Assembly: GCA_021771035.1 (NCBI GenBank)
Contig: JAETPU010000004.1
Coordinates: 1 to 64,000, forward strand
Direction of reading: 5' to 3'
DNA: 64,000 nucleotides
Source: Marvinbryantia formatexigens
GTDB taxonomy: Bacteria > Bacillota > Clostridia > Oscillospirales > Ruminococcaceae
Shown: positions 1-8,670 of the stretch, piece by piece
Layout: each line of letters starts with the position of its first letter
Numbering within the stretch: the stretch's first letter is position 1
Notes under the pieces: generated by a model
Database searches by the model: none
What the model was told of the DNA's origin: nothing
Seen by the model: only the letters and a program-made list of their open reading frames with translations
Position numbers and translations under genes: made by a program

Positions 1-628
1 GTCTACCTTTTTCCCCATCACAAGGAAAATTATTCCACCTGGCCTCTGCCGCCCAGCGGAAAAACGTCTTATGGCTTATCCCTAAATGCCGGGCGGCTTC
101 ACGCCCGCTGATCTCTCCTCTGCGCCATTGCTGGCATTCCAGCAGGAACCTTTGGGGACGCTCCTTTTTCGGGCGTCCAAAGCGCACGCCTCTGGCCTTG
201 GCGGCCGCAATTCCCTCGGCCTGCCGCTGGCGGATGTTATCCCGCTCCGTCTGAGCCACATAGGACAGCAGCTGCAGCACAATGTCGGCAATCAGGGTTC
301 CGGTTAAATCGCGGCTGTTGCGGGTGTCCAAGGGCGGCATATCCAAAACCGTGATATCCACGTGTTTTTCCCGGGTCAGTATCCGCCACTGCTCCAAAAT
401 TTCATCATAGTTGCGTCCCAGCCGGTCGATGGATTTTACCACCAGGGTATCCCCGGGGCTCAGCTTTCGCAGCAGCTTTTGGTACTGCGGCCTGTGAAAA
501 TCCTTCCCGCTCTGCTTGTCCACAAAAATGTTTTTGTCCTGCACCTGGTAGTTGTGCAATGCGATCAGTTGTCTTTCTTCATGTTGTTCCTTGGTAGATA
601 CTCTGGCGTATCCATACACAACGCCCAT
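1..628 (-). CDS. Serine recombinase (resolvase/invertase family), 3' end cut by window edge
   Basis: This gene encodes a DNA recombinase that cuts and rejoins DNA through a serine nucleophile. The N-terminal catalytic domain begins MGVVYGYARVSTKEQ, with the nucleophile at Ser11 and the family arginines around it, and continues with the VVKSIDRLGRN motif near residue 65. A basic linker (GVRFGRPKKERP) leads to a C-terminal helix-turn-helix of the Hin/resolvase type (GREAARHLGISHKTFFRW). The frame stays open through base 1, so about 209 residues are visible; this is already a normal length and the stop should lie just outside. The ATG at 628 is preceded by AAAGGAGG at good spacing. No partner transposase is visible. 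It may be a stand-alone invertase or a remnant of a mobile element. The family assignment is secure, the substrate unknown. Confidence 0.9.
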   Translation of the reverse strand, partial: MGVVYGYARVSTKEQHEERQLIALHNYQVQDKNIFVDKQSGKDFHRPQYQKLLRKLSPGDTLVVKSIDRLGRNYDEILEQWRILTREKHVDITVLDMPPLDTRNSRDLTGTLIADIVLQLLSYVAQTERDNIRQRQAEGIAAAKARGVRFGRPKKERPQRFLLECQQWRRGEISGREAARHLGISHKTFFRWAAEARWNNFPCDGEKGR

Positions 629-1220
629 AACGGAAATCCTCCTTTAAACTATTTTACCCGCAGCCTACTGTAAACAGCGCGATTCCAAAGGCATTCCGGC
701 TTTTTCTGCCAAAAGGCCGCATATAATCCGTGCTGCCGGTATTTAAGCCTTTATTTTGACACATTTTCCTAAAAATTGCGATATCGATCCCCCTGTCCTG
801 TGCGGCGGCCCGGAGGCGTTCCGAGATATCTCTGAACTTGGCTTCGCCGCCGATACTCCCGGTTTTGCCTTCAAAGAACGCCGCACAACGCCATAGAGCG
901 CCTGTCCCCAATGCGGGGACAGGCGCTCTTGCCGGTAATTTTATTATGAACCGTTTGCGTGCCGGCCGGACAGACGCGGCACCTTCTGTACAACACGATT
1001 TTGCCGAGACAGGTTCGCATCAGCAAGCCTCGCTTACTGATAAAGCCCTGTTCTATGGGGTGCGCCGGACGTTTTGTCCAGCTGTACGATAAGAAATGCA
1101 ATGGGATCAAAACTGCCGGGCCCAGCCTCGGCTGCCATTCCGCCGCAAAGACTTTTCTGTCCTGTATGGTGCTGAACTCTTCACGCCGCGGGGAAAATCC
1201 GGGCCCCTGTTGGGTTCCGG
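629..1220. other. Gene-free stretch between recombinase and MFS transporter
   Basis: No convincing coding region is visible on either strand. Open frames here lack recognisable domains and good ribosome binding sites. The main structure is a perfect inverted repeat at 896-928, listed separately. Confidence 0.5.
896..928. repeat. Perfect 14-bp inverted repeat with 5-nt loop
   Basis: The arms GAGCGCCTGTCCCC (896-909) and its exact complement (915-928) flank the loop AATGC. Neither side has a run of T, so it does not look like a standard intrinsic terminator. It lies between the recombinase and the MFS gene and could be a recombination site arm, an operator or a weak terminator. Confidence 0.7.
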
Positions 1221-2552
1221 TCAGTTTTCGGCGGTGCAAGCGGGCTCTAAGGCCTCCTGGGAATCCTTTTGCTCCTCCTGGGCAATCAGCGTTGTGGTTT
1301 TGCCCGCAAAAAACGCGGTGAAATACTGCAGCGCTGTCAGAACACACAGTGCTGTGACATTTCCAAAATCCGTATTGGGCAGCAGAATGGTCAGCAGCAC
1401 GCCGATAACCCGTCCAAAGGAGAGGAAATAATTCTTTACCGCCAGCAGTTCCACCCGCATACGTTCGCCTTTTTTGGTCTTATCCAAAAGCGTGAGGAAA
1501 ATCCCCAGGGTGGGGTTGTAGATATAGACAGAAAAGAAAGAGTTTACGAGGCTCATGATAATAATCGTGACCGGTGACAACTGAAAGAACATGGCAATAC
1601 TGCAGCACAGCAGCACTGAGACGGAAACCGTCATAATCTTCACCCGGTTGTGGGGGCGCAGAATCTTTTTCATCACCCAGTTGGAGAGAATTGCCACAAC
1701 GCCCACCATCGCCGTATTAAAGCCCACCAGGGATTCATCCTGGATAATTTGAAACAGCAGCAGGTTGAGGAAAAACGCAAAGGCGCCGTCCCGCAGCCCC
1801 CGCAGGAATTCCGTAAATACGCCGCAGAACCATACCTTCTCCGTAAACACGGTTTTCACAGCCTGGCGGTAATAGCTTTTACGGGAGCCGGTCATCTGGT
1901 TTTTCAGCTTGGTGGAGAGCAGTACGATAAACAGGGCGATCACCAGCGCCCCGGCAAACACCGCCAGGTAACCGTTGAGCCCGCTGAATTTGGAGATAAC
2001 AAAGCCGCAGAAGCTGGGCACCACAAAGCTGATGATGCTGGTGCATACCCCCACCGCACCCAGGGCGATATCCCGGGTGGAATCGGTGGAATACTCGGTG
2101 ATATACAGATAATAGGAGGACCAATACAGCCCGGTTCCAATACCGAACAAAAAACCTATGAGAAACATAAAGTCATTGAGGTTGGAAAAGAAAATAAAAA
2201 AGGACACGTAGGTGGCCAAAAACACCACCAAACCCGCCCGGATGGAATACACAGCCCCCTTGCGGCGAATCACCCAGATAGCCAAGGTGGTTCCCAAGCA
2301 CTCGGAGACATAGGTCAGAATATTATACAGTTTTACAATGGAGACGTTTCCATCGGTGGCCCGGAACAGCAGCGTATTGATGAAGATACCCTTGGGGTTT
2401 GTAAACAGCATCTGCCCCACATGAACCAGCAGTACCAGGACAAATGCCCCGCCCAGTTCCCGATACCCCAAAAAATTGAGGATTTTCCCCTTGATGCCGC
2501 CATACTCTCCTGGGATTCCGGCGCCGCCGCCAGCGCCCTGCCCGTTTTTCAA
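1221..2552 (-). CDS. MFS-type membrane transporter
   Basis: This is a polytopic membrane protein of about 443 residues with roughly 12 hydrophobic segments, arranged like a major facilitator superfamily permease. Typical features are the paired Gly-rich transmembrane helices and a basic loop after helix 2 (IRRKGAVYSIRAG). A long cytoplasmic loop (TKLKNQMTGSRKSYYRQ) separates the two six-helix halves. The substrate cannot be told from sequence. I place the start at a TTG at 2552 because AGAAAGGAAG precedes it by 8 bases. An ATG at 2573 and a longer frame to 2663 exist but have poor ribosome binding sites. It is monocistronic, with no neighbour on the same strand that would suggest a pathway. 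Confidence in the family is high and in the function low. Confidence 0.8.
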   Translation of the reverse strand: MKNGQGAGGGAGIPGEYGGIKGKILNFLGYRELGGAFVLVLLVHVGQMLFTNPKGIFINTLLFRATDGNVSIVKLYNILTYVSECLGTTLAIWVIRRKGAVYSIRAGLVVFLATYVSFFIFFSNLNDFMFLIGFLFGIGTGLYWSSYYLYITEYSTDSTRDIALGAVGVCTSIISFVVPSFCGFVISKFSGLNGYLAVFAGALVIALFIVLLSTKLKNQMTGSRKSYYRQAVKTVFTEKVWFCGVFTEFLRGLRDGAFAFFLNLLLFQIIQDESLVGFNTAMVGVVAILSNWVMKKILRPHNRVKIMTVSVSVLLCCSIAMFFQLSPVTIIIMSLVNSFFSVYIYNPTLGIFLTLLDKTKKGERMRVELLAVKNYFLSFGRVIGVLLTILLPNTDFGNVTALCVLTALQYFTAFFAGKTTTLIAQEEQKDSQEALEPACTAEN

Positions 2553-3074
2553 GTAGATCGCTTCCTTTCTCATCTGCAAAACGTGGATTCTTGGTTTGTA
2601 ACCCCCCAAAACACCCCTCCAAAAGGGGGGCACAAACCTGTATAGTTCCAGATTGTACCCCACCCCTGCCCAAAAGTCAAACCGGCTTGGGCCGTCGGGT
2701 TAGTTCTCCCAAACCGTCCGGCATGGCTCCCGGCGCGGTTTCAGGAAACTTTTGGCGCCGCCATAAATTTTATTTTCCGCAACGTCTCTGAGAGCCCCTT
2801 TGGAACCCATGCGGCAACGCCTGTTTCCTGGTGAAAGGCTGTGACGCCAATCCGAGAACGCCTGTGCCGGGGGATACGTTTTCGGATTGCGCCGGCGCGG
2901 GACTTGCAGGAGGCGTTTCTTGGGACACGCCTGCGGGCCGGTTTGCGGGAACGGTTTTCCGTATCCGGAATAGGATAGTATTGACGACTTTCTATCCCGG
3001 GCCAAATTCCGTTTCTTTCCTCTGGCACCGGCCCCAAAATACTACTGCTATGGAAAAAGAGATGAGACTGTAAG
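2553..3074. other. Intergenic region between divergent MFS and feoAB genes
   Basis: The stretch holds an imperfect long stem around 2593-2637 (GGTTTGT and runs of C paired with runs of G and ACAAACC), which would form a leader hairpin in the MFS transcript. The feoA side carries TTGACG at about 2980 but no convincing -10. A frame ending at 3073 stops one base before feoA, yet its protein looks like nothing known. I see no recognisable riboswitch. Confidence 0.4.
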
Positions 3075-3353
3075 ATGAATGCAATCGTATCGTTAGATCA
3101 GCTGTCCATCGGACAGACGGGGATCATCGAATCCCTGGATGTCTGCGGGGCAATTCGCCGGCGAATGCTGGATTTAGGATTTTTAGAGAATACGCCTGTT
3201 CAAATGGTCTGTCAGAGCCCATCGCGGGATCCCTCGGCCTATCTGGTCCGCGGAACCGTCATTGCGCTGCGGCAGACGGACGCAACACAAATTCAAGTGT
3301 CCCTAGCCAATCAAACGAAGCAAGCTGTGAAGGAGGAGAAGCCATGGGGCTGA
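3075..3353 (+). CDS. feoA: Ferrous iron transport protein A
   Basis: This 92-residue protein is a single SH3-like FeoA domain, the small cytoplasmic partner of the FeoB iron permease. The family pattern is visible: LSIGQTGIIESLDVCGAIRRRMLDLGF near the N terminus, followed by a hydrophobic strand region ending in YLVRGTVIALRQTDATQIQV. FeoA is thought to modulate FeoB GTPase or complex assembly. The gene overlaps feoB by 10 bases, which implies translational coupling. The ribosome binding site (GAGATGAG) is weak. A short in-frame stop (CTGTAA) lies immediately upstream, so the start may depend on reinitiation. No feoC is seen after feoB. Confidence 0.93.
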   Translation: MNAIVSLDQLSIGQTGIIESLDVCGAIRRRMLDLGFLENTPVQMVCQSPSRDPSAYLVRGTVIALRQTDATQIQVSLANQTKQAVKEEKPWG

Positions 3354-5536
3354 CAAACCGCTCAACCGGATTACATATCCGCGGCGAGGTTTCCGGGCTG
3401 AACTTGGACCGGGACGCCATTGTGGTGGGATTGGCCGGAAATCCCAATGTGGGCAAGAGCACTGTTTTCAATGCCCTGACCGGGCTCAATCAGCACACCG
3501 GAAACTGGCCCGGCAAAACCGTCAGCAACGCCCGGGGAGATTATACATACGCTTCCCAGCGGCACCTTTTAGTAGATCTGCCCGGCACCTATTCCCTGAT
3601 TGCCAATTCCCCGGAAGAGGAAATTGCCCGGAATTTTCTGTGTTTTTCCCACCCGGACGTGGTGATTGTGGTGGTGGACGCCACCTGTCTGCTGCGCAAC
3701 CTCAATCTGGTGCTGCAGACCTTAGAGATTACCAGCCGGGTTGTACTGTGCATCAATTTGATGGATGAAGCCAAAAAGAAACAGATTGAGATTCATCCCT
3801 CCACGTTGTCCCAGCTGCTGAAAATCCCTGTGATCCTCACCAGCGCCAGAAGCGGCAAGGGCCTGGATGAGCTGCGCCAGGCTGTCCTGCAGACCGCCCG
3901 CCGCAGACAGGAGCCCCAGCGGCTTTGTATCGACTACGGCCCTGTGCTGGAGGCCGCCGCAGGCATGGTACAGGCTGAACTGGAGCCCCTGCTGAACGCC
4001 GCCCAGTCCCCGCTGAACCCACGCTGGTGCAGCCTGCGGATACTGGAGGAAAACGAACAAATCTCCCTGGAAATCCGCCGGGAATTAGCCATGGGCGGCA
4101 CCGGGGACGAGGACTCAAAAGAAGAGGCCCCAGCCCCGTTTCCCCCTTCCCTGATGCAGGCCGTGGAAAAGGCCCAGCGGCTTTTACAGGTGTCGGGCGT
4201 TCCCAAAGAGGCGCTGCACGACTGCGTGGTGCGGGGGATTTCCAGGAAGGCCGAGGAGGTCTTCTCCCAGGCCGTCGTCCACCGTAACCCGGATTACCAC
4301 AGCCGGGATTTGAAATTGGATCGTGTCCTTACCTCCCGCCGGTTCGGCATCCCCCTGATGATTCTTCTGCTGTTTGCCGTATTCTGGCTGACCATCACCG
4401 GCGCCAACTATCCGTCCCAATGGCTTTCCCAGGCGCTGTTCTCCCTGGAGCCCCCGCTGCTGCACGCGCTGGAATTCCTGCACGCGCCCGGGTGGCTCAG
4501 CGGGATTTTGGTTCTTGGCATCTATCGCACCCTGGCCTGGATTGTCTCCGTTATGCTGCCGCCGATGGCTATCTTTTTCCCCCTGTTCACACTGCTGGAA
4601 GATGCCGGCTATCTTCCGCGTGTGGCCTTTAATCTGGATCACTGCTTCCAGCGGGCCTGTACCTGCGGCAAGCAGGCCTTGACGATGTGCATGGGGTTTG
4701 GCTGCAACGCCGCCGGGGTTATCGGAACCCGTATCATCGATTCTCCCCGGGAACGCCTGATCGCCATCATCACCAATTCCCTGGTTCCCTGCAATGGGCG
4801 CTTTCCCCTGCTCATCGCCATCTCCGCCATGTTTTTCTCCTCCTTCTTTTTAGGGCCCTTCCAGTCCATCGGTTCTGCCCTGGTGGTCACTGCCTTCATT
4901 GTCCTGGGAGTCTGCCTGACCTTCGGGGTTTCCCGGTTTCTCTCAAAAACGCTGCTCAAGGGGATGCCGTCCTCCTTTACCCTGGAACTGCCCCCCTACC
5001 GCCGGCCTCAAATCGGCAAGGTGATTGTACGCTCGATTTTCGACAGGACCCTGTTTGTGCTGGGCCGGGCCGTGTGCGTGGCTATTCCCGCGGGGGCGCT
5101 CATCTGGCTGATGGCTAATTTGAGCATCGACGGCACCAGCCTGCTGACTGTGTGCGGAAATTTTCTGGATCCCTTTGCCCGCCTCATGGGGATGGACGGC
5201 TACATTCTCCTGGCGTTCATCCTGGGCTTTCCCGCCAATGAAATTGTAATCCCCATCATGCTGATGTGCTACCTCTCCAGCGGATACATGATGGAATATG
5301 AGAGCCTGACACAGCTGCACACCCTGCTGGTGTCCCAGGGCTGGACCTGGCTGACCGCCTTAAACGTAATGATATTCTCCCTGGTGCATTTCCCCTGCGC
5401 CACCACCCTGTGGACCATCCGCAAGGAAAGCCAGAGCACCAAATGGACGCTGGTTTCCCTGATTTTGCCTACGGTACTGGGAATTCTTCTGTGTATGCTG
5501 CTCAACGGGCTGGGGCATCTGTTTGCCCTTGTATAA
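3344..5536 (+). CDS. feoB: Ferrous iron transporter B, GTPase-linked permease
   Basis: FeoB imports Fe2+ across the cytoplasmic membrane. The 730-residue protein has an N-terminal G domain with G1 GNPNVGKS (residues 32-39), G3 DLPG and G4 NLMD. A helical insulation domain follows, then a C-terminal membrane domain with two Gate repeats; the FGCNAAGV and FPCATT segments carry the conserved cysteines. Length is normal for the family. The ATG at 3344 sits inside the end of feoA with GGAGGAG just upstream, so the two are translated together. It has a 30-residue extension before the G domain. The pair suggests growth under low oxygen where ferrous iron dominates. Confidence 0.96.
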   Translation: MGLTNRSTGLHIRGEVSGLNLDRDAIVVGLAGNPNVGKSTVFNALTGLNQHTGNWPGKTVSNARGDYTYASQRHLLVDLPGTYSLIANSPEEEIARNFLCFSHPDVVIVVVDATCLLRNLNLVLQTLEITSRVVLCINLMDEAKKKQIEIHPSTLSQLLKIPVILTSARSGKGLDELRQAVLQTARRRQEPQRLCIDYGPVLEAAAGMVQAELEPLLNAAQSPLNPRWCSLRILEENEQISLEIRRELAMGGTGDEDSKEEAPAPFPPSLMQAVEKAQRLLQVSGVPKEALHDCVVRGISRKAEEVFSQAVVHRNPDYHSRDLKLDRVLTSRRFGIPLMILLLFAVFWLTITGANYPSQWLSQALFSLEPPLLHALEFLHAPGWLSGILVLGIYRTLAWIVSVMLPPMAIFFPLFTLLEDAGYLPRVAFNLDHCFQRACTCGKQALTMCMGFGCNAAGVIGTRIIDSPRERLIAIITNSLVPCNGRFPLLIAISAMFFSSFFLGPFQSIGSALVVTAFIVLGVCLTFGVSRFLSKTLLKGMPSSFTLELPPYRRPQIGKVIVRSIFDRTLFVLGRAVCVAIPAGALIWLMANLSIDGTSLLTVCGNFLDPFARLMGMDGYILLAFILGFPANEIVIPIMLMCYLSSGYMMEYESLTQLHTLLVSQGWTWLTALNVMIFSLVHFPCATTLWTIRKESQSTKWTLVSLILPTVLGILLCMLLNGLGHLFALV

Positions 5537-5576
5537 ACAGGCTGAAAACCTGAATATTTTTTCGTTGGCTTTTGCA

Positions 5577-5605
5577 TAGGAATCCACTGTTTGTGATGCT
5601 ATACT
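5577..5605 (+). promoter_or_regulatory. Extended -10 promoter of enolase-superfamily gene
   Basis: TGC-TATACT at 5597-5605 forms an extended -10 element, with a weak -35 (TAGGAA, 5577-5582) at exactly 17 bases. The block AATCC followed 14 bases later by TATACT recurs upstream of the SGNH hydrolase gene, suggesting co-expression. Confidence 0.6.
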
Positions 5606-5646
5606 GAGTGTAAGCGGCAGGATGAACCAAACAAGGAGGATGTGTT

Positions 5647-6738
5647 ATGAAAATTGAGGGAATCCGCTGTTTTTACAGCGAAAAACTGTTCATTATCCAA
5701 ATCATCAGCGATACCGGCCTGTCCGGCTGGGGCGAGTGCAGCGCCATGCAGGTAAACGGCTCTTTGGCTCTGCTGAAATCCGCCCTGGCCAGGGACTTAA
5801 TCGGCCAGGATATCTTCAACGCGGCGGAAATTGAACGGCGGTGCCTGCGGCAGCATTATAAATATTCCGGGCAACTGCTGGCCATGACCTTCAGCGGAAT
5901 CGACATGGCGCTGTGGGATCTCCGGGGAAAGGCAGTCGGGCTGCCGCTGTACGCCCTGTTTGGCGGCAAGTGCCGGGATTCCGTCCCCATGTATGCCTCC
6001 AGCATGACCAGGAACCTGAGCATCCAGCAGGAATGTGAGAAAATTGCCCACGCTGTGCGGGAGGGCGGTTTTGGATGCGTTAAAATTAAAATCGGGCCCC
6101 GTATGGGCACCCAGGAAATTCTGGATATTCGTTCCGATATACAGAAGGTCCGGGCTGTCCGGGAGACTATCGGCGAAGCCCGGGAACTGATGGTGGACGC
6201 CAACAGCGCATATACCGCCGCGCAGGCGGTGCAGCTGCACAAGCTGCTGGAGCCATACCGCATTCTGGTGTATGAGGAGCCCTGCTCCTATGAGGACCTG
6301 GAAGCTTACGAGTTTGTATCCAAACGAATTACAACACCTGTCAATTGGGGAGAGCAGAACTGGAACCTATATACCCTGCGGGATTTTCTTTTGAGAGGAG
6401 CCGTGCAGGTGGTTGCCTTCGACGCCACAAAGTGCGGCGGCCTGACCCAGCTTCTGAGGGCCGAAACCCTGTGCCGGGCTTTCAATGTCAATCTGGCTCC
6501 GCACAATACCTCCGTTGGCCTCGGGACCGCGGCACATTTGCAGGTTATTGCCGCCTCGCCGCAGGCAACCGGGTTCCAGGAGTTCAACATCGAGGTTCCC
6601 AAGGCGTTTTACCTGAAAAAACCCTTTCAGGTCACCCAGGGCCAGCTCACGGTTCCCAATGAGCCCGGGCTGGGCGTTGAGATCGACGAGGACGCCCTGT
6701 ATGCCAACACTTCGGTGACATATTTTTCCCATTCCTAG
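5647..6738 (+). CDS. Enolase-superfamily (mandelate racemase/muconate lactonising-type) enzyme
   Basis: The 363-residue protein has the enolase superfamily layout: an N-terminal capping domain and a TIM barrel that abstracts a proton next to a carboxylate. Catalytic and metal residues can be read directly: KIK at 146-148 (second lysine as base), Asp184 in VDAN, Glu210/211 in YEEP, Glu236 in WGEQ, Asp259, and His286 in APHN. The Lys plus Asp-His dyad is typical of the mandelate racemase subgroup, which includes sugar-acid dehydratases and racemases. The substrate is not certain; a sugar acid dehydratase is the most likely class. AAGGAGG precedes the ATG. The next gene, an SGNH hydrolase, has a very similar promoter, suggesting a common carbohydrate pathway. 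Confidence 0.87.
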   Translation: MKIEGIRCFYSEKLFIIQIISDTGLSGWGECSAMQVNGSLALLKSALARDLIGQDIFNAAEIERRCLRQHYKYSGQLLAMTFSGIDMALWDLRGKAVGLPLYALFGGKCRDSVPMYASSMTRNLSIQQECEKIAHAVREGGFGCVKIKIGPRMGTQEILDIRSDIQKVRAVRETIGEARELMVDANSAYTAAQAVQLHKLLEPYRILVYEEPCSYEDLEAYEFVSKRITTPVNWGEQNWNLYTLRDFLLRGAVQVVAFDATKCGGLTQLLRAETLCRAFNVNLAPHNTSVGLGTAAHLQVIAASPQATGFQEFNIEVPKAFYLKKPFQVTQGQLTVPNEPGLGVEIDEDALYANTSVTYFSHS

Positions 6739-6750
6739 TCAAAGGCGGGC

Positions 6751-6795
6751 GGCCCAGGCGGTATTGGCCATACCCGGCTCAGGGGCCGCTTTCTC
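6751..6795 (+). terminator. Probable intrinsic terminator after enolase-superfamily gene
   Basis: GCGGCCC (6751-6757) pairs with GGGCCGC (6785-6791), with an inner GGTAT/ATACC stem, followed by TTTCTCC. The stem is interrupted and the T run short. Confidence 0.45.
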
Positions 6796-6844
6796 CTTGT
6801 GTAAATAGACTGAAAGTGCCGCCGGTTTTTCGGCGTCTTTTCTA

Positions 6845-6873
6845 TGGAAATCCGCCCCTCCCAGTGCTATACT
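6845..6873 (+). promoter_or_regulatory. Extended -10 promoter of SGNH hydrolase gene
   Basis: TGC-TATACT (6865-6873) with TGGAAA 17 bases upstream repeats the promoter arrangement found before the enolase-superfamily gene. Just after the -10, AAAGTTTTG (6878-6886) and CAAAACTTT (6893-6901) make a perfect 9-bp palindromic stem that could be an operator. Confidence 0.6.
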
Positions 6874-6917
6874 GATTAAAGTTTTGCACCCTCAAAACTT
6901 TATTTTATGGAGGAAGC

Positions 6918-7550
6918 ATGATGTTAATCGAAAAAAACTCCCTGGTTTTGCTGCAGGGTGACAGTGTAACGGATGCCCAGCGGGATTATGCGGACGACAC
7001 AAACATGGGCTTTGGCTATGCCAATATCCTGACTGCCATGATGAAGGCCCTGCATCCCGAGGCCAATATCCGCTTTTTGAACCGCGGAATCAGCGGAAAC
7101 CGGGTTCGGGATCTCAGCAGCCGTTGGGATGCCGACTGCCTTTCCATCAAGCCCGACTGGCTCTCCATCCTCATTGGAATCAATGACTGCTGGCGCCGGT
7201 ATGATTCCAACGATCCCACCACCGCGCAGGCCTTCTATGAGGAATACCGCCGCCTGCTCACCAGAACCAAGGAAGCCCTGCCCGACACAAAAATCATTCT
7301 CATGGATCCCTTCGTCCTGCACATCAACCCGGAGCGCGCCTCCTGGCGGGAGGATTTGGATCCGAAAATTCAGGCTGTCCGCGCCTTGGCCAGCGAATTT
7401 AAGACCATGTACATTCCCCTGGACGGTATGTTTGCCGCGGCGAGCATACAGAGCGCTCCCGACGTCTGGGCCGCCGACGGCGTACACCCCACTCAGGCTG
7501 GTTCCGCACTGATCGCCTCCGCCTGGCTTCGGGCTGTAGATGCAATGTAA
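6918..7550 (+). CDS. SGNH/GDSL-family hydrolase (lipase/esterase-like)
   Basis: This 210-residue cytoplasmic protein is an SGNH hydrolase, a fold that removes acyl or acetyl groups from sugars and lipids. The four family blocks are present: GDSVT with nucleophile Ser16, the oxyanion residues in RGISGNR (about 57-61) and GIND (Asn88), and the catalytic Asp186/His189 in DGVHPT. There is no signal peptide or membrane segment, so the substrate is intracellular, perhaps an acetylated sugar or oligosaccharide brought in by a transporter. TATGGAGGAAGC precedes the start. A promoter shared in style with the preceding enolase-superfamily gene and a strong terminator after it make this a single-gene transcript. 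Confidence 0.88.
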   Translation: MMLIEKNSLVLLQGDSVTDAQRDYADDTNMGFGYANILTAMMKALHPEANIRFLNRGISGNRVRDLSSRWDADCLSIKPDWLSILIGINDCWRRYDSNDPTTAQAFYEEYRRLLTRTKEALPDTKIILMDPFVLHINPERASWREDLDPKIQAVRALASEFKTMYIPLDGMFAAASIQSAPDVWAADGVHPTQAGSALIASAWLRAVDAM

Positions 7551-7573
7551 CGCGTTATGATCCCTGAAATAGC

Positions 7574-7612
7574 AAAACACTCCGCAGAGAAAAATTCTCT
7601 ACGGAGTGTTTT
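7574..7612 (+). terminator. Intrinsic terminator after SGNH hydrolase
   Basis: A stem built from AAAACACTCCG and CGGAGTGTTTT with an inner AGAGAA/TTCTCT helix is followed by TTTTATTG. It lies 25 bases after the stop codon and would work in both directions. Confidence 0.85.
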
Positions 7613-8265
7613 ATTGTTGCCTTTAGGCTAAACAAAGTCCGTGGCAGAACCAGTGATAAATAAAGAAAGCCCAGGCAAAAGAAAAAAGCAACAATCAGAT
7701 TTCCAAGGGGAAAGAAAGGTACGGGCTTACTGAAAGGGACACGGGGATTGATACGGAAAGTGTCTCTTTCGAAGAAAGCTACGGAAAATCATAGAAAAGC
7801 GGTTTACCAGCAGCAGGACGAAAGATGCGATGATATTTTTCAGTACCCCTCTGGGGGCTGCACAAACTAGCCGTTCACCAGTGTTTTTGATGTATGCGGG
7901 ACGTCCCTGGCGGCCCCGGCGAAGCTTCACCGTCCGGCTTCCTCTTTCCAAAGCCGCAAGCACTGTAATTCCATAAAAGCAAAGCGCACAGGAGGGGTCC
8001 CCGTCTGGGGTTAAGCGGGCAAACGGCGCAAAGATACCCCTGTGCGTGCAGCGCGCCTGCCAAAAGCAGAGGGCTTCCGGGGGTGCATACAAGCCATCAG
8101 CCAATCCGGCGGCCGCAGCGGCAGCGCCCCGGGCCCGGCGGGAGGCTCCTTCTTCTTTCGCCTGCTTGTGCCTCAGACTGTCTCCGCCGCCGGCACCGCG
8201 CAGCGTTGGGAGAGCTTACGTCTTATATGATTTTGCAGGCGTCAGTCCAAAAGGCTTCTCCCCGC
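7613..8265. other. Gene-free stretch of about 650 bp
   Basis: Frames in this stretch have no recognisable domain, no good ribosome binding site and unusual composition. It may be decayed coding sequence. No repeat from the arrays described elsewhere was found here. Confidence 0.4.
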
Positions 8266-8670
8266 TCAAAGGGCGCTGCACCGGCTTTGGGGGGATTCGG
8301 GCACCATCTGCATCAGTTCGATGCGGTTGCCGTCCGGATCATGAATCCAAAACTGCCAGTTTTGATCCTTTCCCCGGCGAACCGGCGTATCCGGAGTGAC
8401 ACCCCGCTTTACAATCTGCTCATAAGCGCTGTGAATATCCTCTACCTCCAGACACAAATGGGAGTAGCTGCCCTCATTGGCTTTGCCGTCTCCAAAGTAA
8501 AACAGTTCCAAAAACTGGCCGGGCCGGATTTTCAGGTAACGAATCCAGGGCTTTGACTGATCGTCTCTGGTTTCAAATGCGTCCTCCATCCCAAGAACAC
8601 CGCAGTAAAAATCCAGAGAGCGCTGCATATCCGCAACAGAGAAGGCGGCGTGAGAAATTCCTTTGAGCAT
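8266..8670 (-). CDS. VOC-superfamily (glyoxalase-like) protein
   Basis: This 134-residue protein is one vicinal oxygen chelate unit: two beta-alpha-beta-beta-beta modules that bind a divalent metal. Candidate metal ligands are His7, Glu55 (FLELF), His71 (YSHLCLEV) and Glu118 (NRIELMQ), at the spacing seen in glyoxalase I and related lyases. The DPDGNRIEL motif is typical. It may detoxify methylglyoxal or act on another metabolite; the fold does not settle which. The start follows AAAGGGGAATTTACT. It has no partner genes. Confidence 0.85.
   Translation of the reverse strand: MLKGISHAAFSVADMQRSLDFYCGVLGMEDAFETRDDQSKPWIRYLKIRPGQFLELFYFGDGKANEGSYSHLCLEVEDIHSAYEQIVKRGVTPDTPVRRGKDQNWQFWIHDPDGNRIELMQMVPESPQSRCSAL

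Noticed and set aside
654-911. Small minus-strand frame of 85 codons near the recombinase
   Set aside because: No recognisable domain and no good ribosome binding site; its start overlaps the inverted repeat at 896-928.
1650-2645. Plus-strand open frame of 331 codons
   Set aside because: It mirrors the MFS gene on the other strand, is rich in His, Gln and Gly, and has no ribosome binding site.
2831-3073. Leader gene or iron-sensing riboswitch before feoA
   Set aside because: The frame ending one base before feoA has no domain or binding site, and I could not match the upstream sequence to a known metal riboswitch consensus.
7727-8104. Minus-strand frame of 125 codons in the gap after the SGNH gene
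   Set aside because: Composition is irregular, no domain is seen and no ribosome binding site precedes it.
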